Origin: Humidesulfovibrio sp.
GTDB taxonomy: Bacteria; Desulfobacterota; Desulfovibrionia; Desulfovibrionales; Desulfovibrionaceae
Reading direction: 5' to 3'
Length of the DNA: 64,000 bases
Assembly (NCBI RefSeq): GCF_031082295.1
Contig: NZ_JAVHLD010000007.1
Location: 1 to 64,000, forward strand
A model generated the notes under the pieces. That model saw nothing but the letters and a program-made list of their open reading frames with translations, made no database searches and had not been told where the DNA came from. Below, piece by piece: positions 1-8,128 of the stretch. A program made the position numbers and the translations under genes. Each line of letters starts with the position of its first letter. Position 1 is the first letter of the stretch.

Positions 1-35
1 CGCAGGTATTTCGGCGTCTTCGCCGAAAACCTGCG
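1..35. repeat. Strong inverted repeat at the window edge
   Basis: Bases 1-7 pair with 29-35 and 9-16 pair with 21-28, giving a 15-bp stem with one bulged A (position 8) and a TCTT loop. No T-run follows on either strand. All three forward frames are open across 1-178, which means little at this GC content, so I cannot tell whether this is intergenic or the tail of an upstream gene. Nothing else in 1-178 could be assigned. Confidence 0.5.
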
Positions 36-178
36 CGCATTGCCTTCGCCCAGCCGAGCCGACGCGCCTGTCCTCGCCACCCTGTCCAGCCCCATTGGGG
101 GGTCCGGGGGCCTCAGGCCACCGGCCGCCGGAGGCGTCTCCCGGTCCAGGCGAAGCCCCTGGCCCGGCGTCTCGTCGG

Positions 179-625
179 CTAGCGCTTGCCCCAGGTTCTG
201 TGGTGCTTGTCCTTGAGTTGCCGGAGGGAGCGGCCGAGCTGGGTGGCCAGGGACGGTCCGCTGTTGTGGCTTGTGTGGGTCTGGCCCGTGAAGTTCTGGC
301 CGGGGTTGGCCTGGCCGGGATTGGGCTGTGTTTCGGCGGTCTGGCCGCCATTGGCTTTGCCGAGTTTGCGGTACTTGATCTTCATGCGCAGCATGCCGCC
401 GATGAGCAGCAGGCTGACGCCGTTGGCGGCGATGACGGCCGGGGCCTTGATGAGGACGCCGTAGGCCAGCCAGAGCGTGACGCCCAGGAACATGGACGTG
501 TACATGACAAGCGAGATGTCGCCCACGGCCTTGGTGCGCCATGTTTTCCAGACCTGCGGCAGGTAGGCCGCGGTGGTCAGCGTGCCTGCGGCCAGGCCGA
601 TGTATTCGATGTAGATGCGTTCCAT
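179..625 (-). CDS. SemiSWEET/PQ-loop membrane protein
   Basis: A 148-residue protein with three predicted membrane helices in its first 85 residues. The first helix carries the PQ-loop signature (AYLPQVWKTWRTKA), typical of bacterial SemiSWEET (MtN3) proteins, which dimerise to form a small-sugar facilitator in the inner membrane. SemiSWEETs are usually about 85-100 residues. Here a hydrophilic tail of about 60 residues follows, rich in N, G, Q and T with repeated NPGQ-like units, then a basic end. I chose ATG 625 because AAAGGA lies just upstream; longer in-frame starts would add a sequence unlike a membrane protein. It is transcribed away from the zinc-type ABC genes. The substrate cannot be inferred. 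Confidence 0.8.
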   Translation of the reverse strand: MERIYIEYIGLAAGTLTTAAYLPQVWKTWRTKAVGDISLVMYTSMFLGVTLWLAYGVLIKAPAVIAANGVSLLLIGGMLRMKIKYRKLGKANGGQTAETQPNPGQANPGQNFTGQTHTSHNSGPSLATQLGRSLRQLKDKHHRTWGKR

Positions 626-825
626 GCGGTGTTCCTTTCCGGCGCTGGCGGCTGGCGGCATTGCGTCGGGGGCTTCTTCGGGGGCACTGATACCCGAGTC
701 CGCGCGGCGGGGCAACCGCCAGGTCGCGAGGTTTTCGGCGCGCGCAAAACCGTTGCCTTGCACCCGCCCGTGGGGGTATTGCAGCGGGGATGCGCCATGC
801 GCGCGATTTTGGAAAGGGGACAAAA

Positions 826-1704
826 GTGCAGCACCCGGCAATCGAAATCGACGACCTCTGGTTCGCCTACGGCGGCGTGCGCGTGCTGGACAAGGTGCGC
901 CTGGCGCTGCCCGCGGGCGAGTTCCTGGCGGTGCTGGGGCCCAACGGCGGGGGCAAGTCGACGCTGTTGCGGGTGCTACTCGGTTTGGTGAAGCCCGGAG
1001 GCGGCAGCGTGCGCGTGCTGGGCCAGGAGCCGGGGCTTGCGGGCGGCCGCATCGGCTATCTGCCGCAGTTCACCAGCGTGTCCGCGAGCTTTCCCATCAC
1101 GGTGCTTGGCGCGGTGAGCCTGGGCCTGGTGCGGCCCGGCTTTTCGGGGCTGGGCGCGGGCCTTGTCTCGTCGGTGACGGGGTGGCTCAACCCGGCTGTC
1201 CGCCGCGCCGAGCGCGAGGCCTCTCTGCACGCGCTTTCCCGCGTGGGCCTGGCTGACCAGGCCGGGCGCAGGTTGTCGGAGCTTTCCGGCGGGCAGCGCC
1301 AGCGGGTGTTCATCGCCCGGGCCATCGTGAGCGGGCCGGAGCTGCTGCTGCTGGACGAGCCCACGGCCAGCGTGGACGGCAGGAGCAGGCAGGAGCTCAT
1401 GGAGCTTCTGGCCGAGCTGAACCGCGACATGACCATCGTCATGGTCAGCCACGACATGAGCACCGTGGACGGCTGCGTGACGTCCATCGCCTGCGTGAAC
1501 AGGAGCCTGCACCACCACGCCGAGAGCAGGCTGACCCCGGAGATCTTTGCCGAGGCCGCAGGCGTGGACCTGAAGGCCACGTGCCCGGTGGAGCTGGTGG
1601 CGCACGGGCCGGTGCCGCACCGCGTGCTGCTCGACCACGACCACCCGGACTGCTGCGGCGGCGCGCACCGCCACGATGGAAAGGGCGAAGGGGGCGCGTC
1701 ATGA
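826..1704 (+). CDS. znuC: Zinc/manganese-type ABC importer, ATP-binding subunit
   Basis: A 292-residue ABC ATPase with a complete set of motifs: Walker A (GPNGGGKST), a Q-loop in YLPQF, the signature LSGGQRQR, Walker B (LLLLDEPTA) and the switch His in VSHDM. The size, the following permease and a His-rich C-terminus ([15 protein letters not shown]) fit the ZnuC/MntB/TroB group that powers uptake of Zn(II) or Mn(II). The preferred start is GTG 826, six bases after GGAAAGGGG; an ATG at 790 in frame has no such site. It overlaps the permease gene by ATGA. No periplasmic binding protein (ZnuA) is in the window, so the metal is unproven. Confidence 0.85.
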   Translation: MQHPAIEIDDLWFAYGGVRVLDKVRLALPAGEFLAVLGPNGGGKSTLLRVLLGLVKPGGGSVRVLGQEPGLAGGRIGYLPQFTSVSASFPITVLGAVSLGLVRPGFSGLGAGLVSSVTGWLNPAVRRAEREASLHALSRVGLADQAGRRLSELSGGQRQRVFIARAIVSGPELLLLDEPTASVDGRSRQELMELLAELNRDMTIVMVSHDMSTVDGCVTSIACVNRSLHHHAESRLTPEIFAEAAGVDLKATCPVELVAHGPVPHRVLLDHDHPDCCGGAHRHDGKGEGGAS

Positions 1705-2516
1705 TGGAGGCGCTCGGCTTCGAGTTTTTCCGCAACGCGCTCCTGGCGGGGCTGCTGGCCAGCGTCATTTGCGGGGTCATCGGGTCGCTGGTGGTGGTGA
1801 ACCGCATCGTGTTCCTGGCGGGCGGGGTGGCCCACGCCTCCTACGGCGGGGTTGGGCTGGCCTTTTTCCTGGGCCTGCCGGTGCTGCCCGTGACTACCGC
1901 CTTCTCCACCTGCGCGGCCCTGGGCATGGCCTGGGTGACGCTCGACGCGCGCGAGCGCTCGGACACGGTGGTGGGGGTGCTGTGGGCGGCGGGCATGGCG
2001 CTCGGCATCATCCTGCTGGACCTGACGCCCGGCTACAATTCCGACCTCATGAGCTACCTGTTCGGCAGCATCCTGGCGGTGCCGCAGAGCGATCTGGTGC
2101 TCATGGCGGGACTCTCCGCGCTGGTTCTGGCGCTGGCCGCGCTGTTCTCGCGCGGGCTCCTGGTCATGAGCTTCGACTCCGAGTTCGCCCGTTCGCGCGG
2201 GGTGCCCGTGCGCTTCCTGCACTTCCTGCTCATGGCGCTGGTGGCGGTGTGCGTGGTGCTGGTGATCCGGGTGGTGGGCCTGATCCTGGTCATGGCGCTT
2301 CTGACCATTCCGCCCTTCATGGCCGAGCGCCGGGTGCGCTCGCTGCCGGGCATGATGTTTTTGTCCGCCGTCTTGAGCGCCGTGTTCTGCGTGGCCGGGC
2401 TGTATCTTTCCTACATGCTGGACCTGACCTCCGGGGCCACCATCATCGCCACTGCCTGCGCGGGCTTCGCGCTGTCGCTTGCGGTGCCGGGCAGGAAGCG
2501 GGGGGCCGCGTCGTGA
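1701..2516 (+). CDS. znuB: Zinc/manganese-type ABC importer, permease subunit
   Basis: A 271-residue integral membrane protein of the ABC-3 (ZnuB/TroC/MntB) family with about eight hydrophobic helices. The family sequence GGVAHASYGGVGLAFFLG near residue 40 and the loop ending EFARSRGVP near residue 160 are visible. It would form the membrane channel driven by the ATPase encoded just upstream. The start codon ATG 1701 overlaps the ATPase stop codon (ATGA), which implies translational coupling. Its own stop overlaps the GTG start of the next gene, so the three genes form one tight operon. Confidence 0.87.
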   Translation: MMEALGFEFFRNALLAGLLASVICGVIGSLVVVNRIVFLAGGVAHASYGGVGLAFFLGLPVLPVTTAFSTCAALGMAWVTLDARERSDTVVGVLWAAGMALGIILLDLTPGYNSDLMSYLFGSILAVPQSDLVLMAGLSALVLALAALFSRGLLVMSFDSEFARSRGVPVRFLHFLLMALVAVCVVLVIRVVGLILVMALLTIPPFMAERRVRSLPGMMFLSAVLSAVFCVAGLYLSYMLDLTSGATIIATACAGFALSLAVPGRKRGAAS

Positions 2517-3013
2517 GCCACCTGCGCGAATACGTGGAGGTCGGGGACATCGCCCGGCACATCCGGCGCATGGCTCTGCTGGTGCGCTCGGCCGTGACCG
2601 GCGGGCCGTTCGCGTCGAGGTCCACGGACGTTGGCGGGAGCGTGCCGACGGGCGGCTGCGACGCCACCGGCTGCCGGGACAAGGGCTGCGCGTCCGGGGG
2701 GTGCGCCTCAAAGGGCGCGCCGCAGCCGGAGGAGCCCGGGGCCGGACGCGGCTGGTGGGTGCTGGCCCAGGGCGGGCCGCTCGACGAGCATGACTTTCAG
2801 GCGCGGGAGGCCGCGCGCGAGGCGTTGCTGGAGCGGGTGCGCCGGGCTGGCGTGCTGGTGGGCGAGAACGTCTGGGTCTGGGACCTGTCGGGCCGTGCGC
2901 AGCTGGTGCTGACCACCCTGCCGACGCTTGAGCGCGCGCGCAAGGTGGCCGTGCGCCTGCGCCAGAAGGGCCTGGCCATCGTCATCCGGCGGGAGATGCC
3001 CGAGGCCCCGTAG
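2513..3013 (+). CDS. Uncharacterised protein with evenly spaced Cys cluster, third gene of the metal ABC operon
   Basis: A 166-residue soluble protein that I do not recognise. Residues 1-35 look helical and basic. Residues 49-64 carry four cysteines at exact five-residue intervals (C49, C54, C59, C64; CX4CX4CX4C) set in Gly-rich sequence, a probable metal-binding or thiol-rich patch. Residues 75-166 form an alpha/beta domain with a WWVLAQGG strand and a helix-strand end. The GTG start overlaps the permease stop codon, so it is almost certainly co-translated with the importer. By position it could be a metal chaperone, sensor or delivery partner; that is inference only. No signal peptide is seen, so it should be cytoplasmic. 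Confidence 0.75.
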   Translation: MSHLREYVEVGDIARHIRRMALLVRSAVTGGPFASRSTDVGGSVPTGGCDATGCRDKGCASGGCASKGAPQPEEPGAGRGWWVLAQGGPLDEHDFQAREAAREALLERVRRAGVLVGENVWVWDLSGRAQLVLTTLPTLERARKVAVRLRQKGLAIVIRREMPEAP

Positions 3014-3028
3014 GCCGGGACTGCGCGG

Positions 3029-3550
3029 CTAAACGGCCGCTCGGGAGAAGGCTCCGGGGCGTGCGCCGCTGATAACCAGCAGGTCCGCCGGGGCGATCTC
3101 CAGGGTGCGGTCAGGCCTGCCGAAGCCGCAGTACAGCGTGGGCGTGATGCCGAGCACGTCCTCATCGACATGGATCATGGCGCCCCCGTAGAACGGCAGG
3201 GGCAGCGGCGAGACGCTGCCGGGCTCCACGCCGAGCCGCGCGAGCACCTCCGCCGGGGCCAGCGCGGCCACGTCGCGCCGGTTCACGCCAAGCGCCGCCG
3301 CCAGCTTCGCATAATCGACCCGAAGGGTTCCGCGCAGGGCGGCCAGCACAAGGCGTCCGTCGCGCAGGCCGAAGGCGATGGTCTTGACGATGCGCGTCAC
3401 GTCGAGGCTCAGGTTTGCCCGGGCCTCGTCGATGGTGCGCGTGCTCTGGTGGGCGTGCAGCGTGTGGGGCACGCCGCTTCCTTCCACAAGGGCGCGCAAC
3501 GATTCGAAGGGTGTCCCGCCCCCGGGGGGCGAGGCTGGCGATGGCGTCAT
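3029..3550 (-). CDS. YbaK/ProX-type aminoacyl-tRNA deacylase-like protein
   Basis: A 173-residue protein matching the YbaK/EbsC/ProX editing domain, which hydrolyses mischarged tRNAs (for example Cys-tRNAPro). Visible family features are the early helix ESLRALVEGSG, the strand TRIVKTIAF, the central RVDYAKLAAALG helix and the substrate-pocket loop PGSVSPLPL near residue 120. The length is normal. Its ATG overlaps the stop of the preceding response-regulator gene (ATGA), so the two are probably translated together. Its exact tRNA substrate cannot be read from sequence. Confidence 0.82.
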   Translation of the reverse strand: MTPSPASPPGGGTPFESLRALVEGSGVPHTLHAHQSTRTIDEARANLSLDVTRIVKTIAFGLRDGRLVLAALRGTLRVDYAKLAAALGVNRRDVAALAPAEVLARLGVEPGSVSPLPLPFYGGAMIHVDEDVLGITPTLYCGFGRPDRTLEIAPADLLVISGARPGAFSRAAV

Positions 3551-3978
3551 GATCCCGGGGCGGGGGCCTCGGCCCAGCAGCCCAGCAGCCCCAGCTTGCT
3601 CAGCTCCTCGCGGATCTGCGCGGCGCGGAAGGGCTTTGTCATGTACGACACGGCCTGGCCGTGGATGAAGGCGCGGGAGGCCGTCTTGTCGTCGTCCAGG
3701 GTGGTGGTGATGATGACCGGCACGCGCCTTTCCTGCGGGACGCCGTGCCTGTCCTCCAGGGCGCGCAGCTGCTCCAGGGCCTGCAGGCCGTTGATGCCGG
3801 GCAGCATGATGTCCAGAAAGACCACGTCGAAGGGCTGGTTCTGCTCCAGGGCGGTTCGCTGGGCCGCCACGGCGTCCTCGCCGGAGCTGACGGCCAGGCA
3901 GTCGCCCAGGCCGCGCAGGGACAGCCGCAGGAACTCCCGGTTCACCGGCTCGTCCTCAACGATCAGGATGCGCAGCAT
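3547..3978 (-). CDS. Single-domain response regulator (CheY-like)
   Basis: A 143-residue receiver domain without an output domain. The acidic pocket (E8, D9), the phosphoacceptor D56 in VVFLDIMLPG, and the conserved lysine K115 in MTKPF are all present. There is a longer than usual loop before the final strand (RALEDRHGVPQERR). Such stand-alone regulators act by protein contact, as CheY or phosphorelay carriers do. GGGGAGAG precedes ATG 3978. It lies 44 bases downstream of gmhA and overlaps the deacylase gene by four bases. No partner kinase is adjacent on this strand. Confidence 0.88.
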   Translation of the reverse strand: MLRILIVEDEPVNREFLRLSLRGLGDCLAVSSGEDAVAAQRTALEQNQPFDVVFLDIMLPGINGLQALEQLRALEDRHGVPQERRVPVIITTTLDDDKTASRAFIHGQAVSYMTKPFRAAQIREELSKLGLLGCWAEAPAPGS

Positions 3979-4022
3979 ATCTCTCCCCGGCGGTCACGAT
4001 CGGCGGCAAGCCCTTCGCGGCG

Positions 4023-4637
4023 CTAGCCCTTGGGCCTGGCGCCCAGCTCCATGACGGACTCGAAGAGGAAGTGGTCCACCACGTGGCAGAGCATGTGCCC
4101 GGCCGCGATGTGCACCTCCTGCACCTGGGGGGTGTCCTTGCTGCCCACGCTGATAAGGTGGTCGCAGAGGGGCTCCATCTCGCCGACCATGGCCCCGCAC
4201 ATGCCGATGGTGGTCAGCCCGCGGCTCTTGGCCTCGCGCAGGGCGGCCAGCACGTTGCGGCTGGTGCCGGAGGTGGAAAGTCCCACCAGGATGTCGCCCG
4301 CCTGGCCCAGGGCCTGGACCTGCTTCACGAACACGAGGTCGAAGCCGTAGTCGTTGCCGATGGCGGTGATGATGGATGTGTCGGTGGTCAGCGCGATGGC
4401 TGGCAGCGGCGGGCGCTCCAGCTTGAAGCGGTTCACGAATTCGGCTGCCAGGTGCTGGCAGTCGGCTGCGCTGCCGCCGTTGCCGCAGAAGAGCACCTTT
4501 CCGCCCTCGGTGAGGCACAGGGCCACGGCGCGGGCGATGCCGACCAGGTGGGCGGCGTGCTCCTCGAAGAAGGCTTCGCGCACGCGCAATCCTTCGCGGG
4601 CGTGGTCCAGAACCTTGCGGATGGCTTTTTCAGACAT
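4023..4637 (-). CDS. gmhA: Sedoheptulose-7-phosphate isomerase
   Basis: A 204-residue SIS-domain protein. GmhA converts sedoheptulose 7-phosphate to D-glycero-D-manno-heptose 7-phosphate, the first step of ADP-heptose synthesis for lipopolysaccharide inner core. Family markers are GGKVLFCGNGGSAADCQHLAAE (quoted in part: GNGGSAADCQHLAAEF), the LSTSGTSRNV phosphate loop, and the late EVHIAAGHMLCH motif with the metal/catalytic His. ATG 4637 is chosen because GGAGA lies upstream and the product then begins MSEKAIRK; an in-frame upstream start is possible. It appears to head the three-gene minus-strand operon. Confidence 0.92.
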   Translation of the reverse strand: MSEKAIRKVLDHAREGLRVREAFFEEHAAHLVGIARAVALCLTEGGKVLFCGNGGSAADCQHLAAEFVNRFKLERPPLPAIALTTDTSIITAIGNDYGFDLVFVKQVQALGQAGDILVGLSTSGTSRNVLAALREAKSRGLTTIGMCGAMVGEMEPLCDHLISVGSKDTPQVQEVHIAAGHMLCHVVDHFLFESVMELGARPKG

Positions 4638-4824
4638 GGGGTCTCCGGTGTCTCGGTCAATGTGTCGCGCAACCGGGATCTGATACACGCTTTTGCCCTC
4701 GCAGGCAACGCGCCGCCTCTGCCCAGGGCGCCGAATAATGTTCGGCGTCTATGTCCGACCGTCATTCTGTGAGAAATGCTTTGAACTCCCGTTCTGATTG
4801 AGGTAAGGAACTGAGCACATAGGT

Positions 4825-4837
4825 TTGTGTTGCACAA
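4825..4837. repeat. Short palindrome upstream of liv operon
   Basis: TTGTG-TTG-CACAA, 28 bases before the first liv start codon. It sits in the AT-richest part of the 227-base spacer and could be an operator, but I recognise no regulator for it and see no convincing -35/-10 pair nearby. Confidence 0.25.
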
Positions 4838-4864
4838 TTTTCTACAATTTTGGAGGAGGAACGG

Positions 4865-6049
4865 ATGAAAAAGACGACTATGAAACTGCTGGTGGCGTTC
4901 CTGGCCCTGGCTCTGGGCGCGTTTGCGCTCATGGGTTGCGGCAAGGACAGCGACACGATCAAGATCGGCTTCAACCTTGAGCTTACGGGCGACATCCCGA
5001 AGGTCGGCGAGGCTTCCAAGTTCGCCGCCGAGATGCTGAAGGAAGACATCAACAGCAAGGGCGGCCTGGAAGTGGGCGGCAAGAAGTACAAGGTCGAGTT
5101 CGTCTACCAGGACAACGAGGCCAAGGCTGAGAGCGCCGTCAACGCCGCTCTGAAGCTCATCACCCAGGACAACGTCGTGGCCATCATCGGCCCCAACTCC
5201 TCCAAGCAGGCCATCCCCGCCGGCGGCGCCTGCAACGACAACCAGACCCCCATGGTGAGCCCCTGGTCCACCAACCCCGACACCACCAAGGACCGTCCCT
5301 GGGTGTTCCGCGCCGCCTTCCTCGACCCCTTCCAGGGTCCCGTGGCCGCGAATTTCGCCGCCAAGCAGTTCGGCGCCAAGACCTCCGCGGTGCTCTTCGA
5401 CATCGCCAACGACTACTCCAAGGGCCTGGCTGAGATCTTCAAGGCCGAGTGGGAGAAGAAGAGCGGCGCCGGCACCGTGGTGGCTTTCGAGTCCCACGGC
5501 ACCAAGGACCAGGACTTCTCGGCCCAGCTGACCAAGATCGTGGCCGCCAACCCGGACTTCATCTTCGTGCCCGACAACTACAACCAGGTCGCCCTCATCG
5601 TGAAGCAGGCGCGTGACCTCGGCTACAAGGGTCCCTTCATGGGCTCCGACGCCTGGGGTTCCGCTGAGCTCATGACCCTGTGCGGCAAGGAATGCATCGG
5701 CCAGTTCTTCAGCACCCACTACGCCGCCGCCGGCGCCCAGGGCGCGACCAAGGAATTCATCGATCGCTACAACGCCAAGTACAAGTACGTTCCGGACGAC
5801 GTGGCCGCCCTGACCTGGGACGCCACCCGCCTGGTGCTCCAGGCCATCCAGGAGGCCGGCAAGGTCGAGAAGGACATCAAGGCCGAGCGCAAGCTCGTGC
5901 GTGATGCCCTGGCCAACATCAAGGAATTCGCCGGCATCACCGGCACCATGAAGTTCGCCGGCACTGGCGACCCCAACAAGTGCGCCGTGGTTGTCCAGAT
6001 CAGCCCCGAGGGCAAGTTCGAGTTCAAGGAATCCGTCTGCCCCCAGTAG
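4865..6049 (+). CDS. livJ: Branched-chain amino acid ABC transporter, substrate-binding lipoprotein
   Basis: A 394-residue type 1 periplasmic binding protein. The N-terminus is a lipoprotein signal (basic MKKTTMK, hydrophobic core, lipobox LMGC with Cys at about residue 25), so it is anchored in the envelope. The fold is shown by IKIGFNLELTGDIP near residue 33, IIGPNSSKQAI near residue 120, and the C-terminal TGTMKFAGTGDPNK. It should bind leucine, isoleucine, valine or a related amino acid and pass it to the permease below. The ATG at 4865 follows a perfect GGAGGAGG at 4852-4859; an in-frame TTG at 4850 lies inside that site and is rejected. It is the first gene of livJHMGF and is followed by a hairpin. 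Confidence 0.93.
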   Translation: MKKTTMKLLVAFLALALGAFALMGCGKDSDTIKIGFNLELTGDIPKVGEASKFAAEMLKEDINSKGGLEVGGKKYKVEFVYQDNEAKAESAVNAALKLITQDNVVAIIGPNSSKQAIPAGGACNDNQTPMVSPWSTNPDTTKDRPWVFRAAFLDPFQGPVAANFAAKQFGAKTSAVLFDIANDYSKGLAEIFKAEWEKKSGAGTVVAFESHGTKDQDFSAQLTKIVAANPDFIFVPDNYNQVALIVKQARDLGYKGPFMGSDAWGSAELMTLCGKECIGQFFSTHYAAAGAQGATKEFIDRYNAKYKYVPDDVAALTWDATRLVLQAIQEAGKVEKDIKAERKLVRDALANIKEFAGITGTMKFAGTGDPNKCAVVVQISPEGKFEFKESVCPQ

Positions 6050-6071
6050 CCGGATAGGCATGCTTTGCGCG

Positions 6072-6095
6072 GCGGGGACCACCAAAGGTCCCCGC
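6072..6095 (+). terminator. Hairpin between livJ and livH (attenuating or stabilising)
   Basis: A perfect 9-bp GC-rich stem (GCGGGGACC/GGTCCCCGC) with a six-base loop, 22 bases after the livJ stop and followed by a weak T-rich stretch. In this position it most likely lowers read-through into the permease genes or protects the livJ mRNA end, giving excess binding protein over membrane subunits. Confidence 0.6.
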
Positions 6096-6168
6096 CCGCT
6101 TTGTGTTTAAAACGCGGGCCAGGCGCTCCCGGCCCGCTCAAGCTCTCTCCCAAGGCAAGGTGTCTGCG

Positions 6169-7089
6169 GTGGAATTCTTTCAGCATTTATTGAACGCGTT
6201 GCAGTTCGGCAGCTTTTACGCCCTCATCGCCCTGGGCTACACACTTGTGTACGGCGTGCTGCGCCTGATCAACTTCGCGCACGGCGACATTTTCATGGTC
6301 GGCGCGTACATAGCGTATTTCGTGGCGGTGCTGCTCCTCGGCGGCGAGGGCATGAACGGCCTGGGGCTCTCGCCCGGGCTCACGCTCGCCATCACCGTGC
6401 CCGCCACCATGATCCTTACCTCGCTGGTGGGCGTGACGCTTGAGCGCACCATGTACCGGCCGCTCCGCCGCAAGGGCGCGGACCGGCTCTACGTGGTCAT
6501 CACCGCGCTCATGGCCGGACTGATCCTGGAGAACGGCAACCTGGCCCTCTTGGGCGCCAGCCGCAAGAGCTTCCCCGAGCTGATGGAGAAGGTCGTCTGG
6601 ACCTTTGGCGGCATCTCGGTGACGAACCTGAAGCTCGTCGTCGTGGTGGCGGCCATCGCGGTCTTCGTGCTGCTCGAGTTCATCGTCAGCAAGACCAAGA
6701 TCGGCATGGCCATGCGCGGCATCAGCTACGACAAGTTCGCCATCCCGCTCATGGGCATCCCGCTGGACACCATCATCGTGTTCACCTTCATTCTCGGTTC
6801 GAGCATGGCCGGGCTGGCGGGCATCCTCTTCGCCATGAGCTACCCCATCCTTGAACCCTACATGGGCGCGCTCATCGGCTGGAAGGCCTTCATCGCAGCC
6901 GTCGTGGGGGGCATCGGCGACATCCGCGGGGCCATCGTCGGCGGGTTCCTGCTCGGCTTCATCGAGATCGGCGTGGTGGCCGTGTTCCCCAGCACCCTGC
7001 GCGACCTGTTCGCCTTCTCGGTGCTGCTAGGCATCCTCTGGCTCAAGCCCACAGGCCTCTTCGGCGTAGCCAAGACCACGAAGATCTAG
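6169..7089 (+). CDS. livH: Branched-chain amino acid ABC transporter, permease LivH
   Basis: A membrane permease of about 306 residues from GTG 6169. The sequence GSFYALIALGYTLVYGVLRL followed by NFAHGD near residues 15-45 is diagnostic of LivH, and GGIGDIRGAIVGG near the C-terminus is the conserved coupling-region pattern. About eight helices are visible. I prefer GTG 6169 because AAGGTG lies six bases before it and the product then matches the usual LivH N-terminus; GTG 6160 is the alternative. It forms the channel with LivM. Confidence 0.9.
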   Translation: MEFFQHLLNALQFGSFYALIALGYTLVYGVLRLINFAHGDIFMVGAYIAYFVAVLLLGGEGMNGLGLSPGLTLAITVPATMILTSLVGVTLERTMYRPLRRKGADRLYVVITALMAGLILENGNLALLGASRKSFPELMEKVVWTFGGISVTNLKLVVVVAAIAVFVLLEFIVSKTKIGMAMRGISYDKFAIPLMGIPLDTIIVFTFILGSSMAGLAGILFAMSYPILEPYMGALIGWKAFIAAVVGGIGDIRGAIVGGFLLGFIEIGVVAVFPSTLRDLFAFSVLLGILWLKPTGLFGVAKTTKI

Positions 7090-7099
7090 CGAGAAGAGC

Positions 7100-8113
7100 A
7101 TGCAGAAACACACCTTCACCATCTCGCTCTTCGTCGGCATCTTCGCGCTCACGGTGCTGGCGCAGCTTGGCGTCATCAACCAGTATCTGCAGTCCGTCAT
7201 CATGCTCATGGGCGTGAACATCATCCTGTCCACCAGCCTGAACCTCGTCAACGGCTACATGGGCGAGTTCTCCTGCGGGCACGGCGGGTTCATGTGCGTG
7301 GGCGCCTACGTCACCTCCGTGGTCACGGTCCTGTGCTTCAGCAAGAACCACATCCTGGGCGCGCCGCTGCTGCCGCCGTCCATGGCGCTCTTCGCCTTCC
7401 CCATCGCGCTGTTCGCCGGGGCGGCCGCTGCCGCCGTGGCCGGCCTGGTGGTGGCCATCCCCTCGTTCAAGACCCGCGGTGACTACCTGGCCATCATCAC
7501 GCTGGCGGCCAACTACATCGTCATCTCCGCCATCGACAACCTGGAAATCATCGGCGGGCCGCGCGGGTTCATGGGCATGAACGCCGCCGTCAACGGCATG
7601 GAGGGCATCGTCGACATCCCCTGGATGCTCCTGTGGGTGCTCTTCGGCACGCTGTTCAGCGTGTGGCTGCTCCGGCGCTTCGTGTCCTCCACCCTCGGCA
7701 AGGGCGTGCCGGCCATCGCACAGGACGAAATCGCCGCCGAGATCATGAGCGTGGACACCAACCGCATGAAGCTCATCGCCTTCATGCTGTCCTCGGGCAT
7801 CGCAGGCCTGGCGGGCGGGCTCTTCGCCCACATCCTGGGCTACGTGAACCCGCACTCCTTCGACATCATGAAGTCCACCGAGGTCATGGTCATGGTGTAC
7901 CTGGGCGGCATGGGCTCGCTCTCGGGCGCCACGCTCTCCGCCGTGCTGTTCACCGTGCTGCTCGAGGTCCTGCGCCCCCTGGAGATCTGGAAATGGGTGG
8001 TCATCCCCCTGCTCCTGATCCTGCTCATGCAGTTCCGGCCCGAGGGCATCATGGGCAACAAGGAGTTGTCCGACCTGTTCCCGAAGCTCAAAAAGTACTA
8101 TTCTTTCAAATAG
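7100..8113 (+). CDS. livM: Branched-chain amino acid ABC transporter, permease LivM
   Basis: A 337-residue membrane protein of the LivM family, the second permease subunit. Visible are the family region SLNLVNGYMGEFSCGHGGFM near residue 50 (quoted in part), the RGDYLAIITLA segment near residue 130 and the EAA-like MVYLGGMGSLSGA loop near residue 265. About nine to ten helices are present. ATG 7100 lies 11 bases after the livH stop, preceded by a GAGAAGAG site. It is co-transcribed with livH, livG and livF. Confidence 0.92.
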   Translation: MQKHTFTISLFVGIFALTVLAQLGVINQYLQSVIMLMGVNIILSTSLNLVNGYMGEFSCGHGGFMCVGAYVTSVVTVLCFSKNHILGAPLLPPSMALFAFPIALFAGAAAAAVAGLVVAIPSFKTRGDYLAIITLAANYIVISAIDNLEIIGGPRGFMGMNAAVNGMEGIVDIPWMLLWVLFGTLFSVWLLRRFVSSTLGKGVPAIAQDEIAAEIMSVDTNRMKLIAFMLSSGIAGLAGGLFAHILGYVNPHSFDIMKSTEVMVMVYLGGMGSLSGATLSAVLFTVLLEVLRPLEIWKWVVIPLLLILLMQFRPEGIMGNKELSDLFPKLKKYYSFK

Positions 8114-8128
8114 TCCCCTGGAGAGAGC

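Noticed and set aside
1-178. Tail of an upstream gene or a terminator at the left edge
   Set aside because: All forward frames are open at this GC content and the hairpin has no T-run, so neither can be supported; only the inverted repeat is recorded.
4825-4837. Possible Rex operator upstream of the liv operon
   Set aside because: Half-sites TTGTG and CACAA are only three bases apart; Rex sites as I know them have eight between those half-sites.
4843-4848. TACAAT as a -10 element for livJ
   Set aside because: It ends four bases before the ribosome site, so a transcript starting there would lack the Shine-Dalgarno sequence, and no -35 matches.
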